NCBI RefSeq assembly: GCF_001940785.1
Contig: NZ_MSLS01000001.1
Location: 164,739-228,738 of the forward strand
DNA: 64,000 nucleotides
From: Bacillus sp. MRMR6
GTDB taxonomy: Bacteria; Bacillota; Bacilli; Bacillales; Cytobacillaceae
Direction: 5' to 3'
A model generated the notes under the pieces. That model saw only the letters and a program-made list of their open reading frames with translations, was not told where the DNA came from and did not search any database. The translations under genes were made by a program, and so were the position numbers. Positions 34,816-43,705 of the stretch are shown here, in pieces (within the stretch, counting starts at the first letter, position 1; the number at the start of each line of letters is the position of its first letter).

Positions 34816-35834
34816 TGCGTAAGAAAATATATATAGGCTCGATGATTCTTTTTTCATTACTGATGATTGGCGGGGTATTTTATTCTCTGCCCTATTATGT
34901 CTCAAAGCCAGGAATGGCCAAAGAACTAGAACCAATTATCCAAGTTGAAGATGGTTTCGATGGCAAGGGAAGTTTTATGCTTACAACAGTAAGAATGGGG
35001 CGGGCAAATATTTACTCTTATATTGAAGCAATGCTTTTTGATTATGAGGAGATCTATCCTCTAGAAGCAATATTACATGATACTGAATCACCTGAGGAAT
35101 ATAATGCAAGACAGCTTCATGCCATGTCAGGTTCTAAATTGAATGCCATTGAAGTAGCTTATAAAAAAGCAGGAATAACCGTTGATTATAAATTTAACGG
35201 AATCTACGTTGTACAGGTTATTCCTGGAATGCCTGCAGAAGGAAAATTACTTCCAGGAGACCATGTAATAAAGGTTGATGAAAAACCACTTACTTCATCT
35301 GCAGAATTTATTGATTATGTTGGTAAGAAAATAGCTGGCGATCAGCTTTCCTTTACCGTTAATAGGAAAAACGATACCAAAACAGTTAATGTAAATGTAC
35401 AGCCTTTTAAAGACAATCCGAATAAAGTGGGAATAGGCATCTCTTTGGTAGATGATAAGGAAATTATCGTTAAACCAGAAATCACGGTAAATACTGACGA
35501 AATCGGTGGTCCCTCAGCTGGATTAATGTTCTCATTAGAAATTTATAATCAATTAACGAAAGAGGACCTTACGAAAGGCTATAGAATTGCTGGGACTGGG
35601 ACAATTGATTCGGAGGGGATAGTTGGCCCCATTGGAGGGATTGAACAAAAAATTGTGGCGGCGGATAAGGCTGGTGCAGATATCTTTTTCGCTCCTAATG
35701 AAAACGGAAATAGCGGCAGTAATTATCAAGCAGCATTAAAGACTGCTGAGGATATAAAATCTAAAATGAAAATAATTCCAGTGGATGATTTTGATGATGC
35801 TGTAAATTATTTAAAGAAACTGCCAATGAAATAA
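34815..35834 (+). CDS. ylbL: PDZ-Lon-type membrane protease YlbL
   Basis: 339 residues: one N-terminal membrane helix (IYIGSMILFSLLMIGGVFY), a PDZ domain (about residues 110-190, GIYVVQVIPGMPAEGKLLPGD), and a C-terminal Lon S16 protease domain. The catalytic Ser is in GGPSAGLMFSLE and the Lys in GIEQKIVAADKAG. In B. subtilis YlbL, with CtpA, degrades the SOS division inhibitor YneA. The active site faces outside. ATG 34815 overlaps the ylbK stop and has AAGGGG 8 nt upstream; the frame start at 34797 lies inside ylbK. Confidence 0.92.
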   Translation: MRKKIYIGSMILFSLLMIGGVFYSLPYYVSKPGMAKELEPIIQVEDGFDGKGSFMLTTVRMGRANIYSYIEAMLFDYEEIYPLEAILHDTESPEEYNARQLHAMSGSKLNAIEVAYKKAGITVDYKFNGIYVVQVIPGMPAEGKLLPGDHVIKVDEKPLTSSAEFIDYVGKKIAGDQLSFTVNRKNDTKTVNVNVQPFKDNPNKVGIGISLVDDKEIIVKPEITVNTDEIGGPSAGLMFSLEIYNQLTKEDLTKGYRIAGTGTIDSEGIVGPIGGIEQKIVAADKAGADIFFAPNENGNSGSNYQAALKTAEDIKSKMKIIPVDDFDDAVNYLKKLPMK

Positions 35835-35868
35835 AAAGAAACTCGCCCAAGCGAGTTTCTTTTTTAAT
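35834..35868. terminator. Bidirectional terminator between ylbL and tmcAL
   Basis: AAAGAAACTCGC and GCGAGTTTCTTT around CCAA, with T6 on the right; it overlaps the tmcAL stop. Confidence 0.88.
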
Positions 35869-37081
35869 CCACATAGATAGGTGGCTGAGTGTATTCTTGC
35901 TGTAATAATCCATTTGCAGCCATGCCCCCCGCTAAGCCAAGAGAATATATTCGGGAAGCTCTAATATCTAGTGAGATATCTGGCTGTTTGTATGATGATA
36001 ACTTAGAGATGAGCGGCAGGTCAAATTCTGATTTATATTTATTTAGGTACTCTTTTCCCTTGCAGGACATACCTAAGAGTCTTATATAGGTGGCCCTTTC
36101 AGAACCCATCTTCATTTCAACTTTTTTTGTATTCGTTAATATATGCACACAAATTCTTTGAAGCCTTGTCCAGGTATATCTCTTTGTTTTAACATTCTCC
36201 ATAAACTCTCTAAAGTTTGAGGCATGAAGGGAAGCAGAAATAATCCGATGCTCGATTCCTTCCTCTACCTCATAGATATCTTTAAGTTCATCAGGGTTAC
36301 TTTGAAGTAAGCGGAATTGCAGATAACGCCAATAATTCTCCCATTCGTGAAAAGTGCCGTACTGTTGTATGTATTCTTTTAGTAGCTGACTTGTTGCCGC
36401 GGGTACATATTGCTGAATAATACTTGAATCTTTTTCAGGAGAGAATAATGCCTTTCTGATGCTTGTGGCACTAGCAATCGTCTCCGTTGCAAAATGTTCA
36501 TCATGGTAGTCGGCATTTTTTCTTTTGACCGTTATGGGCACCATCGAACTTTTTTGCTGTTTAAGCGCTTTTATATAGTGGTAACCAAGAATATTATTAG
36601 GCTGGTCTAATCTTACAAGATTTTCGGTACTTGACAAAGACTGAAAAGACAACGATAATGCTTTAGGATAACTTACACCTGTTTTGATATTCATTTTTAT
36701 TTTCTCATCATATTGTGTCCGGTGTTCTTCGAGGTATTTAATGGTTTGTAAGAAAGTAGTGAGATCTCCACTTTCGCTTCCAAAGCAAAGTGAATCGCAG
36801 CCAATTGCATTTAAAATAGAAACTGCACCATTTGCAAAGGTTTCAGCCTTTTGGGTAGCGAATTGGTATGGAAGTTCAACTACTAAATCAACGCCATTCA
36901 TGAGAGCCATTTTTGTTCGATACCATTTTGAAACAAGAGCAGGTTCACCCCGTTGAAGAAAATTTCCGCTCATAACAGCAATGGCTAAGTCAGCTTGAGC
37001 AGCTTCCTTAGCAGCTTGCAGATGAAAGTCATGTCCATTATGAAAAGGATTATACTCAACAATTACACCAACAGCTTTCAT
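35864..37081 (-). CDS. tmcAL: tRNA(Met) cytidine acetate ligase TmcAL (YlbM)
   Basis: 405 residues. The N-terminal nucleotidyltransferase fold has VGVIVEYNPFHNGHDFHL (HxGH-type motif), VMSGNFLQRGEP and CFGSESGDL. The enzyme activates acetate with ATP to make N4-acetylcytidine at the wobble base C34 of elongator tRNA-Met, as shown for B. subtilis YlbM. ATG 37081 carries the family N-terminus MKAVGVIVEYNP, with AAAGGAGA upstream. Divergent from ylbN. Confidence 0.93.
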   Translation of the reverse strand: MKAVGVIVEYNPFHNGHDFHLQAAKEAAQADLAIAVMSGNFLQRGEPALVSKWYRTKMALMNGVDLVVELPYQFATQKAETFANGAVSILNAIGCDSLCFGSESGDLTTFLQTIKYLEEHRTQYDEKIKMNIKTGVSYPKALSLSFQSLSSTENLVRLDQPNNILGYHYIKALKQQKSSMVPITVKRKNADYHDEHFATETIASATSIRKALFSPEKDSSIIQQYVPAATSQLLKEYIQQYGTFHEWENYWRYLQFRLLQSNPDELKDIYEVEEGIEHRIISASLHASNFREFMENVKTKRYTWTRLQRICVHILTNTKKVEMKMGSERATYIRLLGMSCKGKEYLNKYKSEFDLPLISKLSSYKQPDISLDIRASRIYSLGLAGGMAANGLLQQEYTQPPIYVD

Positions 37082-37280
37082 TCATTCATAATCTCCTTTT
37101 ATTTTCTCGTTAAATAGGATATTTTTTCTTAGTATAACAAAAATGCCAATAAAAGGAGAAATTATTGTGATACAGCTGGCATGGGATTGTAAATGAAAGG
37201 TTCTGGGTAAACTATTATAAGGATATGTTTGATGACAAAGTACTAAATGTAAACCGCTTTATAGGTGTAAAGAAAAAACA

Positions 37281-37309
37281 TTGACAAAAATATAATCGAA
37301 GGCTATAAT
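37281..37309 (+). promoter_or_regulatory. Consensus SigA promoter of ylbN-rpmF
   Basis: TTGACA (37281-37286), a 17-nt spacer and TATAAT (37304-37309): both hexamers perfect. Fits a highly expressed ribosomal-protein operon. Confidence 0.88.
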
Positions 37310-37336
37310 TACCTTTGTTGCCTTGGGGTGATTCAA

Positions 37337-37861
37337 TTGAAATGGACATTAAGTCAGTTACAAAAATATCGAAACAAGGATTTTTTGATTGATGATATAG
37401 TACGAGTAGATGAGGAGATAAAGGAAACTGACTCATCTATACGTGAAATCTCACCGATGCATATTACGGGTCGGGGGGATATCGATTCAACAAAAGTGAC
37501 ATTTCATTTAAAAATAGAAGGTCATTTAATACTTCCTTGTTCTCGTACTTTAGTGGATGTTAAACTTCCAATTAATGTCGAAACAACTGAAACGTTCCTC
37601 TTGCAAGGATCAGAATACGATACTGAAGAGGAAGTTTATCAAGTAAAAGGTGATGTAGTGGACCTAATGCCAGTCATTAGAGAAATCCTTTTGCTTGAAG
37701 TTCCAATGCAGATTTTCTGTGATGATGTTAATCGTGATGACGCGGCTCCGCAATCCGGTAAGGATTGGGAAGTAGTTCACGATAAGGATCGTTCTGAAAA
37801 GATTGATCCAAGACTCGCAGGACTTGCAAAGTTTTTTGACGAAAACAATTCTTCTTCGTAA
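37337..37861 (+). CDS. ylbN: DUF177/YceD family protein YlbN
   Basis: 174 residues, acidic, with HLKIEGHLILPCSRTLVDVKLPI and a C-terminal RLAGLAKFFDE. YceD proteins are paired with rpmF in nearly all bacteria and are linked to 23S rRNA maturation or ribosome assembly in plants and bacteria. The TTG at 37337 gives MKWTLSQLQ as in B. subtilis, with GGGGTG 6 nt upstream; the GTG at 37328 lies on that motif. Transcribed from the consensus promoter with rpmF. Confidence 0.9.
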   Translation: MKWTLSQLQKYRNKDFLIDDIVRVDEEIKETDSSIREISPMHITGRGDIDSTKVTFHLKIEGHLILPCSRTLVDVKLPINVETTETFLLQGSEYDTEEEVYQVKGDVVDLMPVIREILLLEVPMQIFCDDVNRDDAAPQSGKDWEVVHDKDRSEKIDPRLAGLAKFFDENNSSS

Positions 37862-37948
37862 ATCTAATCATCAAAACAAGAAGCAAAGTGAAGAACCAGC
37901 ATTCCTGGCCTTCATTACTTTCTTATAATCTTTAAGGAGGTGGGAAGA

Positions 37949-38122
37949 ATGGCTGTACCATTTAGAAGGACTTCTAAAACGGCAAAAAGAAAACGTCGTA
38001 CACATTTCAAATTAAACGTACCTGGTATGGTAAGTTGCCCAAACTGTGGTGAAATGAAACTTACTCACCGCGTATGTAAAGCTTGCGGAACATACAAAGG
38101 AAAAGACGTTGTAAACGACTAA
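37949..38122 (+). CDS. rpmF: Ribosomal protein bL32
   Basis: 57 residues, [20 protein letters not shown], the classic L32 N-terminus, with a zinc ribbon CPNCG...CKACG. All four cysteines are present, so this is the zinc-binding form. AAGGAGGTGGGAAG precedes the ATG at 37949. Confidence 0.97.
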   Translation: MAVPFRRTSKTAKRKRRTHFKLNVPGMVSCPNCGEMKLTHRVCKACGTYKGKDVVND

Positions 38123-38134
38123 TTTCCATTAGGA

Positions 38135-38172
38135 TAAAAAGCACAAGGGATATTAACCCCTTGTGCTTTTGT
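38135..38172 (+). terminator. rpmF terminator
   Basis: AAAAGCACAAGGG and CCCTTGTGCTTTT form a 13-bp stem around ATATTAAC. Confidence 0.9.
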
Positions 38173-38235
38173 CGTTTACAATCAGACTTTTCTTATACAT
38201 AATATATCTAAAAAGTTAAAAGGGAGGATGAATCC

Positions 38236-39006
38236 TTGGCCTATACAATCGAAATAAGAGAAAAGGGCTATTTGTTATTTACGATTAGGAGAAGTGAAAC
38301 TAGGAATGCCATTAATTATGATGTAATGAATGGGTTATCAGAAGCAATCAACAGGGCAAAACAGACAGATATTAAAGCACTTGTTATCACCGGTGAAGGG
38401 GACCGGGCTTTTTGTTCCGGAGGAGATTTATCAGTTTTCCATTTGCTTAAAACAAAAGAAGCTGCATATGCGATGCTCTCTAAGATGGCTACTGTTCTTT
38501 ATTCGCTCCTAATTTGCCCAAAGCCGACGATTGCCCTAATGAACGGGGCTGCGATTGGCGGTGGTTGTGAACTGGCTGCAGCGTGTGACTTTCGAATAGC
38601 TAGAGAAGGGATTAAAGCGGGATTTGTCCAAGGAAATCAGGCGATCACAACAGGCTGGGGGGGAGGATCCATTTTAACAGAAAAACTCTCTTCTTCAACT
38701 AGCATGAAACTGCTTATGGAGGCAGAAATCTATACTGCTGAAACCTTGAGAGATATTGGCTTTATTAATGAAGTATATAATCAAGATTCAGTGCTAGAAT
38801 GTGAGCGCTATCTTAGAAGGTTATTATCCATTGATTTAACGGTTTTAGAATCATATAAAATGATGTGGATTAGGAAATGGGAAGAAACGGGGCTGCGTGA
38901 AAGAATAGAAAAAGAAGTAATGAATTGTGCAGTTCTATGGGAAAGTGAAACACATATTGAACAAGTTAACAGATTTATTAATAAAAAAACACAGAATACC
39001 GAATAA
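38236..39006 (+). CDS. Enoyl-CoA hydratase/isomerase family protein
   Basis: 256 residues of the crotonase fold. The oxyanion-hole segments are RNAINYDVM and FCSGGDL near the N-terminus and GAAIGGGCELAAACDFRIA near residue 105. The usual second catalytic Glu region (GxxP in hydratases) reads AITTGWGGGSIL, which differs, so a hydratase, isomerase or hydrolase cannot be told apart. Start TTG with GGGAGG 8 nt upstream. Standing between rpmF and ylbO, it is absent at this place in B. subtilis; it might serve the carboxylase operon 1.4 kb downstream. Confidence 0.87.
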   Translation: MAYTIEIREKGYLLFTIRRSETRNAINYDVMNGLSEAINRAKQTDIKALVITGEGDRAFCSGGDLSVFHLLKTKEAAYAMLSKMATVLYSLLICPKPTIALMNGAAIGGGCELAAACDFRIAREGIKAGFVQGNQAITTGWGGGSILTEKLSSSTSMKLLMEAEIYTAETLRDIGFINEVYNQDSVLECERYLRRLLSIDLTVLESYKMMWIRKWEETGLRERIEKEVMNCAVLWESETHIEQVNRFINKKTQNTE

Positions 39007-39081
39007 AAGACAAACTGTCAGCAGTCTATCTTTTCTAGTAGATGCATATGTATGAATAAAAACACTAGGAGGGATATACTG

Positions 39082-39708
39082 ATGTCACCAACACGCCAAG
39101 ATGCATGGTCCCAAGATGAAGATTTATTACTGGCTGAAGTTGTGTTAAGACAGATCCGTGAAGGAGGGACACAGCTTCAAGCATTTGAAGAAGTAGGAAA
39201 ACAACTTTCAAGAACATCAGCAGCCTGTGGTTTTCGATGGAATTCTTTTGTAAGAAAGCAATATAAATCTGGTATTGAGCTAGCAAAGAAACAGCGCAAG
39301 GAGTTGAAGAAACATACCGTTACTAACGAAGTAGGGATTAAAACTGAGGAATTTCTGCCGAGTGAAGATATACAGCCTAATAAAGCCAAGGGAGATCCTA
39401 TTACTTTCACTGGTGTTATTCATTTCTTAGAGGAGTTAAATAAAAGGGCAGTGGATTCTGCAAGTAATGAAGAGGCAAAAGAAAAGTCATATTTAAAAAT
39501 TAAAGACCTAGAAAAGAAAGTCTATTCTCTTGTAGCCGAAAATGAAAGACTCACCAAAAACTTACGAGCCATTGAAGAAGATTACCGTTCACTAATTGAA
39601 ATTATGGAAAGGGCACGAAAAATGGTTGTCCTTCAGGATGAAGATCGTCAGCAAAAGGTTAGATTCCAGATGGATAAAAATGGTAATTTGGAAAGAGTTG
39701 AAAAATAG
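39082..39708 (+). CDS. ylbO: RsfA-type prespore regulator YlbO
   Basis: 208 residues. The N-terminal Myb/SANT-like DNA-binding segment has RQDAWSQDEDLLLAEVVLRQIREGGTQ and AACGFRWNSFVRKQY. A C-terminal coiled coil (about residues 120-195, DLEKKVYSLVAENERLTKNL) follows. RsfA of B. subtilis fine-tunes the SigF regulon, and YlbO is its paralogue. AGGAGG is 9 nt before the ATG at 39082; the ATG at 39052 has no such signal. Confidence 0.88.
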   Translation: MSPTRQDAWSQDEDLLLAEVVLRQIREGGTQLQAFEEVGKQLSRTSAACGFRWNSFVRKQYKSGIELAKKQRKELKKHTVTNEVGIKTEEFLPSEDIQPNKAKGDPITFTGVIHFLEELNKRAVDSASNEEAKEKSYLKIKDLEKKVYSLVAENERLTKNLRAIEEDYRSLIEIMERARKMVVLQDEDRQQKVRFQMDKNGNLERVEK

Positions 39709-39742
39709 GAAAAAGCGGACAGAAGTCCGCTTTTTTAATTCT
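39709..39742. terminator. Bidirectional terminator between ylbO and ylbP
   Basis: AAAAAGCGGAC stem, AGAA loop, GTCCGCTTTTTT stem; it overlaps the ylbP stop codon. Confidence 0.88.
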
Positions 39743-40211
39743 TTTGTTGTGCCTCGACACCTTCAGGGTACCATACAAGCGGGTTTTCACCACGGTCCCG
39801 GTCCATTTCATAATCAACATTTATGAAACCCATTTTCCCCCAAAAATCATTTGATTTTACACGTGGGTTTGTCTTTATAGGCAAGCCAAAGCTTTTGGCA
39901 AACTCGACCAGCTTTTGACCATAGCCCTTACCTTGATAATCAGGAAGTACTTCAAGCTTCCATAATTCTAAGTAATTTTGTGGAGGAAAAAAATAACGGT
40001 CAAACTTCTCGTCAATTTGATAAAGACTCATACGAGCTACTAATTTGTCACCAAAATATATTCCGTAGAAAGGTGACTCACTATCATTATCTACCATATT
40101 GGCTTCTAAATCCTCTGACATTGATAACTCTTGGATACCATATTCCTTAAACTTTTTAAATTCCTCTAGCGTTTTGAAATTTACTCTCAACTTTTCTACC
40201 TTAAAGCCCAT
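39735..40211 (-). CDS. ylbP: GNAT family N-acetyltransferase YlbP
   Basis: 158 residues with the GNAT acetyl-CoA loop LEVLPDYQGKGYGQKLVEFAK and strands VARMSLYQI before it. Length and place match B. subtilis YlbP, whose substrate is unknown. AGGAGG precedes the ATG at 40211. It is divergent from the carboxylase operon with 240 bp between. Confidence 0.9.
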   Translation of the reverse strand: MGFKVEKLRVNFKTLEEFKKFKEYGIQELSMSEDLEANMVDNDSESPFYGIYFGDKLVARMSLYQIDEKFDRYFFPPQNYLELWKLEVLPDYQGKGYGQKLVEFAKSFGLPIKTNPRVKSNDFWGKMGFINVDYEMDRDRGENPLVWYPEGVEAQQKN

Positions 40212-40349
40212 AAACTAGCCTCCTTAAAATATGATAACCATCAATCGTATATATTCATGAACTACTGAATAAATATGGAGATGACTTAATCTTGAAAAGA
40301 ATTTAATTAATTTATTTCATTATATAACAAATAAACGAAAAATTCTTTA

Positions 40350-40375
40350 TATAATCTTTGGGAAAGCGTTTTCAA
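40350..40375 (+). promoter_or_regulatory. -10 element and CcpA cre site of the acyl-CoA carboxylase operon
   Basis: TATAAT at 40350-40355 is followed at 40361-40375 by GGAAAGCGTTTTCAA, whose complement TTGAAAACGCTTTCC fits the cre form WTGAAARCGYTTWNN fully. The cre would cover the transcription start, the standard arrangement for carbon catabolite repression. No good -35 is visible, so a SigE-type or activator-dependent promoter is also possible. Confidence 0.65.
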
Positions 40376-40450
40376 AAATAGCAGGATATTCATTTAAGGT
40401 TGTAGAAATAAATTGATTGAAGCTAGAAACATGATGAAAGGGGAAAACAT

Positions 40451-41785
40451 GTGCAAAAAATTCTAGTTGCGAATAGGGGAGAAATTGCTCTTCGGATTAT
40501 AAGAACCTGTAAAGAGTTGGGAATCGAAACGGTTGCAATCTATTCAGAGGCTGATCAAGAGTTGCCATTTGTGAAAGCAGCTACTAAAGCCGTTTGTGTA
40601 GGGGAGCCGCCTGTAAATAAATCTTATTTACAAATAGAAAAAATTTTAGAGATTGCCAAAATTGAGCAGGTTGACGGAGTTCATCCAGGATATGGGTTTT
40701 TATCTGAAAATGCCGCCTTTGCAAAAAGAGTTATTAAAGAAGGCATTTCCTTTATTGGCCCTAAACCGGAAACAATAAAAAAGATGGGCGATAAAATTGT
40801 CTCACGAACCATAATGGAGCAGGCTGGTGTGCCTGTTGTACCCGGGAATAGCCAAGGGATGAAGACCGTTGAAGAAGCCTGCAAACTGGCTGAAGTAATC
40901 CAATATCCAGTGATGCTAAAGGCTAGTTCCGGCGGGGGTGGAATTGGGATGGTGTTTTGTGAAAATGAGCAGGCGCTCATTAAGTCTTTTACCTCTACCA
41001 AAACAAGAGCATTGACGTACTTTGGGTCGGATGAAGTATTTTTAGAAAAGTTTATCGATAATGCCCGCCATATTGAAGTTCAAATATTTGGTGACAACCA
41101 TGGCAACATCGTTCATTTATTTGAAAGAGATTGTTCCATTCAAAGAAGACATCAAAAAATTATTGAAGAGTCTCCTTCTCCATTTTTGTCTAATGAAACA
41201 AGGAAGAAAATATACGAAACAGCCTTGAAAGCGGCTAAAGCAGTTGATTACACTAATGCAGGAACAATTGAATTTATTGTCGATCGAGAAGAAAATTATT
41301 ATTTTTTAGAAATGAATACTAGACTTCAGGTCGAACATCCTGTTACCGAAATGATCACGGGACTAGATCTAGTAAAATGGCAAATTCTAGTTTCACGTGG
41401 TGAAAAACTGCCGTTGTTACAGACGGAAATTCAGTCATTTGGACACTCTATGGAATTCCGGCTTTATGCTGAGGATCCCATCCGTTTCTTGCCCTCACCA
41501 GGTAAAATAACCAAGCTAGAATGGAAACAAACTGAGGGGGTACGAATTGATTCAGGATATGAGAAAGGAAACACAGTAACACCCTTTTACGATCCCATGG
41601 TTGCAAAGTGCATCTTCCATGGAGAAACAAGGGAGATTGTCCTAGCAAGGGCAGAGTATTTTTTCTCACAAATGAAGCTAGAAGGTATAAAAACCAATGT
41701 ACCACTTTTCCTTGACATATTATCAATCCCTGAATTCAGAGCAGGCCAGTATACTACAAGCTTTTTAGCTAATAGGAAAGTATAA
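40451..41785 (+). CDS. Biotin carboxylase subunit of an acyl-CoA carboxylase
   Basis: 444 residues, a complete biotin carboxylase: ILVANRGEIALRIIRTCKELG, GVHPGYGFLSEN, ATP-grasp loop SSGGGGIGM, HIEVQIFGD, ERDCSIQRRHQKIIEE and FLEMNTRLQVEHPVTEM. It charges the biotin of the next gene's product with CO2. It resembles B. subtilis YngH (AccC2) in gene context rather than the fatty-acid AccC, which pairs with accB. GTG start, AAGGGG 7 nt upstream. First gene of a three-gene operon inserted between ylbP and panE. Confidence 0.92.
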   Translation: MQKILVANRGEIALRIIRTCKELGIETVAIYSEADQELPFVKAATKAVCVGEPPVNKSYLQIEKILEIAKIEQVDGVHPGYGFLSENAAFAKRVIKEGISFIGPKPETIKKMGDKIVSRTIMEQAGVPVVPGNSQGMKTVEEACKLAEVIQYPVMLKASSGGGGIGMVFCENEQALIKSFTSTKTRALTYFGSDEVFLEKFIDNARHIEVQIFGDNHGNIVHLFERDCSIQRRHQKIIEESPSPFLSNETRKKIYETALKAAKAVDYTNAGTIEFIVDREENYYFLEMNTRLQVEHPVTEMITGLDLVKWQILVSRGEKLPLLQTEIQSFGHSMEFRLYAEDPIRFLPSPGKITKLEWKQTEGVRIDSGYEKGNTVTPFYDPMVAKCIFHGETREIVLARAEYFFSQMKLEGIKTNVPLFLDILSIPEFRAGQYTTSFLANRKV

Positions 41786-41816
41786 GAAACACTAATTAAA
41801 TAAGGAGAGATAATCT

Positions 41817-42029
41817 ATGAAGGTAATTAATGCATCCATGGCAGGAACCGTTTTAAATGTTTCTGTGTCGATTGGGAATCAGGTCAGTTTAGGGCAGGAA
41901 GTCTTGATGCTAGAATCAATGAAAATGGAAATACCGATTGAGAGCACGGTGGAAGGTGTAGTAAAGGAAGTAAAAGTAAATATAGGTGACTTTGTCAACG
42001 AAGAAGATGTTCTAATTGTACTAGAATAG
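41817..42029 (+). CDS. Small biotinyl-carrier (biotin/lipoyl attachment) protein
   Basis: 70 residues, a bare biotinyl domain with LESMKMEIPIES; the biotinylated lysine is K36. It lacks the N-terminal extension of AccB and corresponds to the B. subtilis BLAP/YngHB type. AAGGAGAG precedes the ATG. It carries carboxybiotin between the flanking carboxylase and transferase subunits. Confidence 0.92.
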   Translation: MKVINASMAGTVLNVSVSIGNQVSLGQEVLMLESMKMEIPIESTVEGVVKEVKVNIGDFVNEEDVLIVLE

Positions 42030-42050
42030 AAGTCTTGAGGAGGATAAATT

Positions 42051-43592
42051 GTGGCTGCAGCTAATACCATAAACGGGAAACTAAAGGAAACAAAGGGAAA
42101 AATAGATGCTGGGGGACACCCAAAATATCACGAAAAACTAAAACAACAAAATAAACTGTTTGTTCGGGACCGGTTAGATTTATTGTTTGATGATGGCAAG
42201 TATGAAGAAGATGGCAAGTTTGCTAATGTTACAGCGGGGGATTTGCCTGCAGATGGCGTTGTAACCGCTGTTGGGAAAATCAATGGGCAGACGGTGTGTG
42301 TCATGGCAAATGATTCAACGATTAAAGCAGGATCATGGGGAGCACGTACAGTTGAGAAAATCATAAGAATTCAGGAGACAGCAGAAAAACTAAAGGTCCC
42401 CTTGTTTTATCTTGTCGACTCTGCTGGTGCAAGAATAACAGATCAATTAGAAATGTTTCCTAATCGCAGAGGGGCGGGGCGAATCTTTCATAACCAAGTT
42501 AAGTTATCAGGAATGATCCCTCAGGTTTGTATTTTATTTGGACCTTCAGCAGCCGGCGGGGCTTATATACCAGCTTTTTGTGATATTGTTATTATGGTTG
42601 ACCAGAACGCCTCTATGTATCTTGGCTCTCCAAGGATGGCTGAGAAAGTAATTGGAGAAAAAGTAACGCTTGAAGAAATGGGCGGAGCACGGATGCACTG
42701 CACAATCAGTGGCTGTGGGGATGTCCTTACCTACAGTGAAGAAGAAGCAATTGAATCTGCAAAGAGATATATCAGTTATTTTCCAGCAAGTTTCAAGGGG
42801 AAATCAATCATAACCGAGTCAAGGCCCCCTAAGGAGGGTCGTGAATTAGAAGCGATTATTCCTGAAAATCAAAATGCTCCCTTTGATATGTATGAGGCTA
42901 TTGACCGGCTTATCGATCAGAGTAGTTTTTATGAGGTTAAAAAGTTATTCGCAGCAGAGTTAATAACTGGATTTGCTAGAATCGATGGTAGAGTGATTGG
43001 TATCATTGCTAATCAGCCAAAATCAAAGGGCGGAGTGCTTTTTGTCGATTCTGCTGATAAAGGAGCAAAATTCATCCAGCTTTGCGACGCTTTCCATATT
43101 CCCTTATTATTCCTGGCGGATGTACCAGGGTTTATGATTGGAACAAAAGTAGAGCGTGCTGGGATTATCCGACATGGTGCAAAATTGATTGCTGCGATGA
43201 GCTCTGCTACCGTTCCAAAAATTTCAGTAATTGTCAGGAAAGCATACGGAGCAGGATTATATGCAATGGCTGGACCTGCATTCGAACCTGACTGCTGTAT
43301 TGCTTTACCAACAGCACAAATTGCTGTAATGGGTCCTGAAGCTGCAGTCAATGCGGTTTATTCAAACAAGATTAACGAAATTCAAGATCCTAAAGAACGA
43401 ATAAGGTTTGTCCAGGAGAAACAGCAGGAATATAAGGAACATATCGACATTTATAAGCTTGGTTCAGAATTAATAGTAGATGAAATAGTTGCTGCTTCAG
43501 AGCTGAGAAATGTATTAATTCAAAGATTTTCATATTATGAAACAAAGGAAGTCATCTTTAGTGACCGTAAGCACCCTGTTTATCCGGTCTAA
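42051..43592 (+). CDS. Acyl-CoA carboxylase carboxyltransferase subunit (YngE-like)
   Basis: 513 residues with both crotonase-like halves of a propionyl/methylcrotonyl-CoA carboxyltransferase: N-half YLVDSAGARITDQLEMFPNRRGAGRIF and GPSAAGGAYIPAFCD, C-half FLADVPGFMIGTKVERAGIIRHGAKLI and RKAYGAGLYAMAGPAF. The likely substrate is methylcrotonyl-CoA or another branched acyl-CoA, as for B. subtilis YngE in leucine catabolism during sporulation; this is inferred. GTG start with GAGGAGG upstream. Confidence 0.92.
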   Translation: MAAANTINGKLKETKGKIDAGGHPKYHEKLKQQNKLFVRDRLDLLFDDGKYEEDGKFANVTAGDLPADGVVTAVGKINGQTVCVMANDSTIKAGSWGARTVEKIIRIQETAEKLKVPLFYLVDSAGARITDQLEMFPNRRGAGRIFHNQVKLSGMIPQVCILFGPSAAGGAYIPAFCDIVIMVDQNASMYLGSPRMAEKVIGEKVTLEEMGGARMHCTISGCGDVLTYSEEEAIESAKRYISYFPASFKGKSIITESRPPKEGRELEAIIPENQNAPFDMYEAIDRLIDQSSFYEVKKLFAAELITGFARIDGRVIGIIANQPKSKGGVLFVDSADKGAKFIQLCDAFHIPLLFLADVPGFMIGTKVERAGIIRHGAKLIAAMSSATVPKISVIVRKAYGAGLYAMAGPAFEPDCCIALPTAQIAVMGPEAAVNAVYSNKINEIQDPKERIRFVQEKQQEYKEHIDIYKLGSELIVDEIVAASELRNVLIQRFSYYETKEVIFSDRKHPVYPV

Positions 43593-43635
43593 AAGGAAAA
43601 GTCCCGTTCACGAAACGGGACTTTTCTTTTTTGTA
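43592..43635 (+). terminator. Carboxylase operon terminator
   Basis: AAAAGTCCCGTT stem, CACG loop, AACGGGACTTTT stem, then CTTTTTT. Confidence 0.9.
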
Positions 43636-43705
43636 ATCGTTCTACAATTTCCCGACACCTTCTGCTAAAATAGTATAAAAGTAGAGGTAAAATGAGGGGT
43701 AGTTC

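Noticed and set aside
42051..43592. Could the carboxylase operon be the housekeeping acetyl-CoA carboxylase?
   Set aside because: The carrier is a bare 70-residue biotinyl domain and the transferase is a single two-half polypeptide, unlike AccB and the split AccA/AccD.
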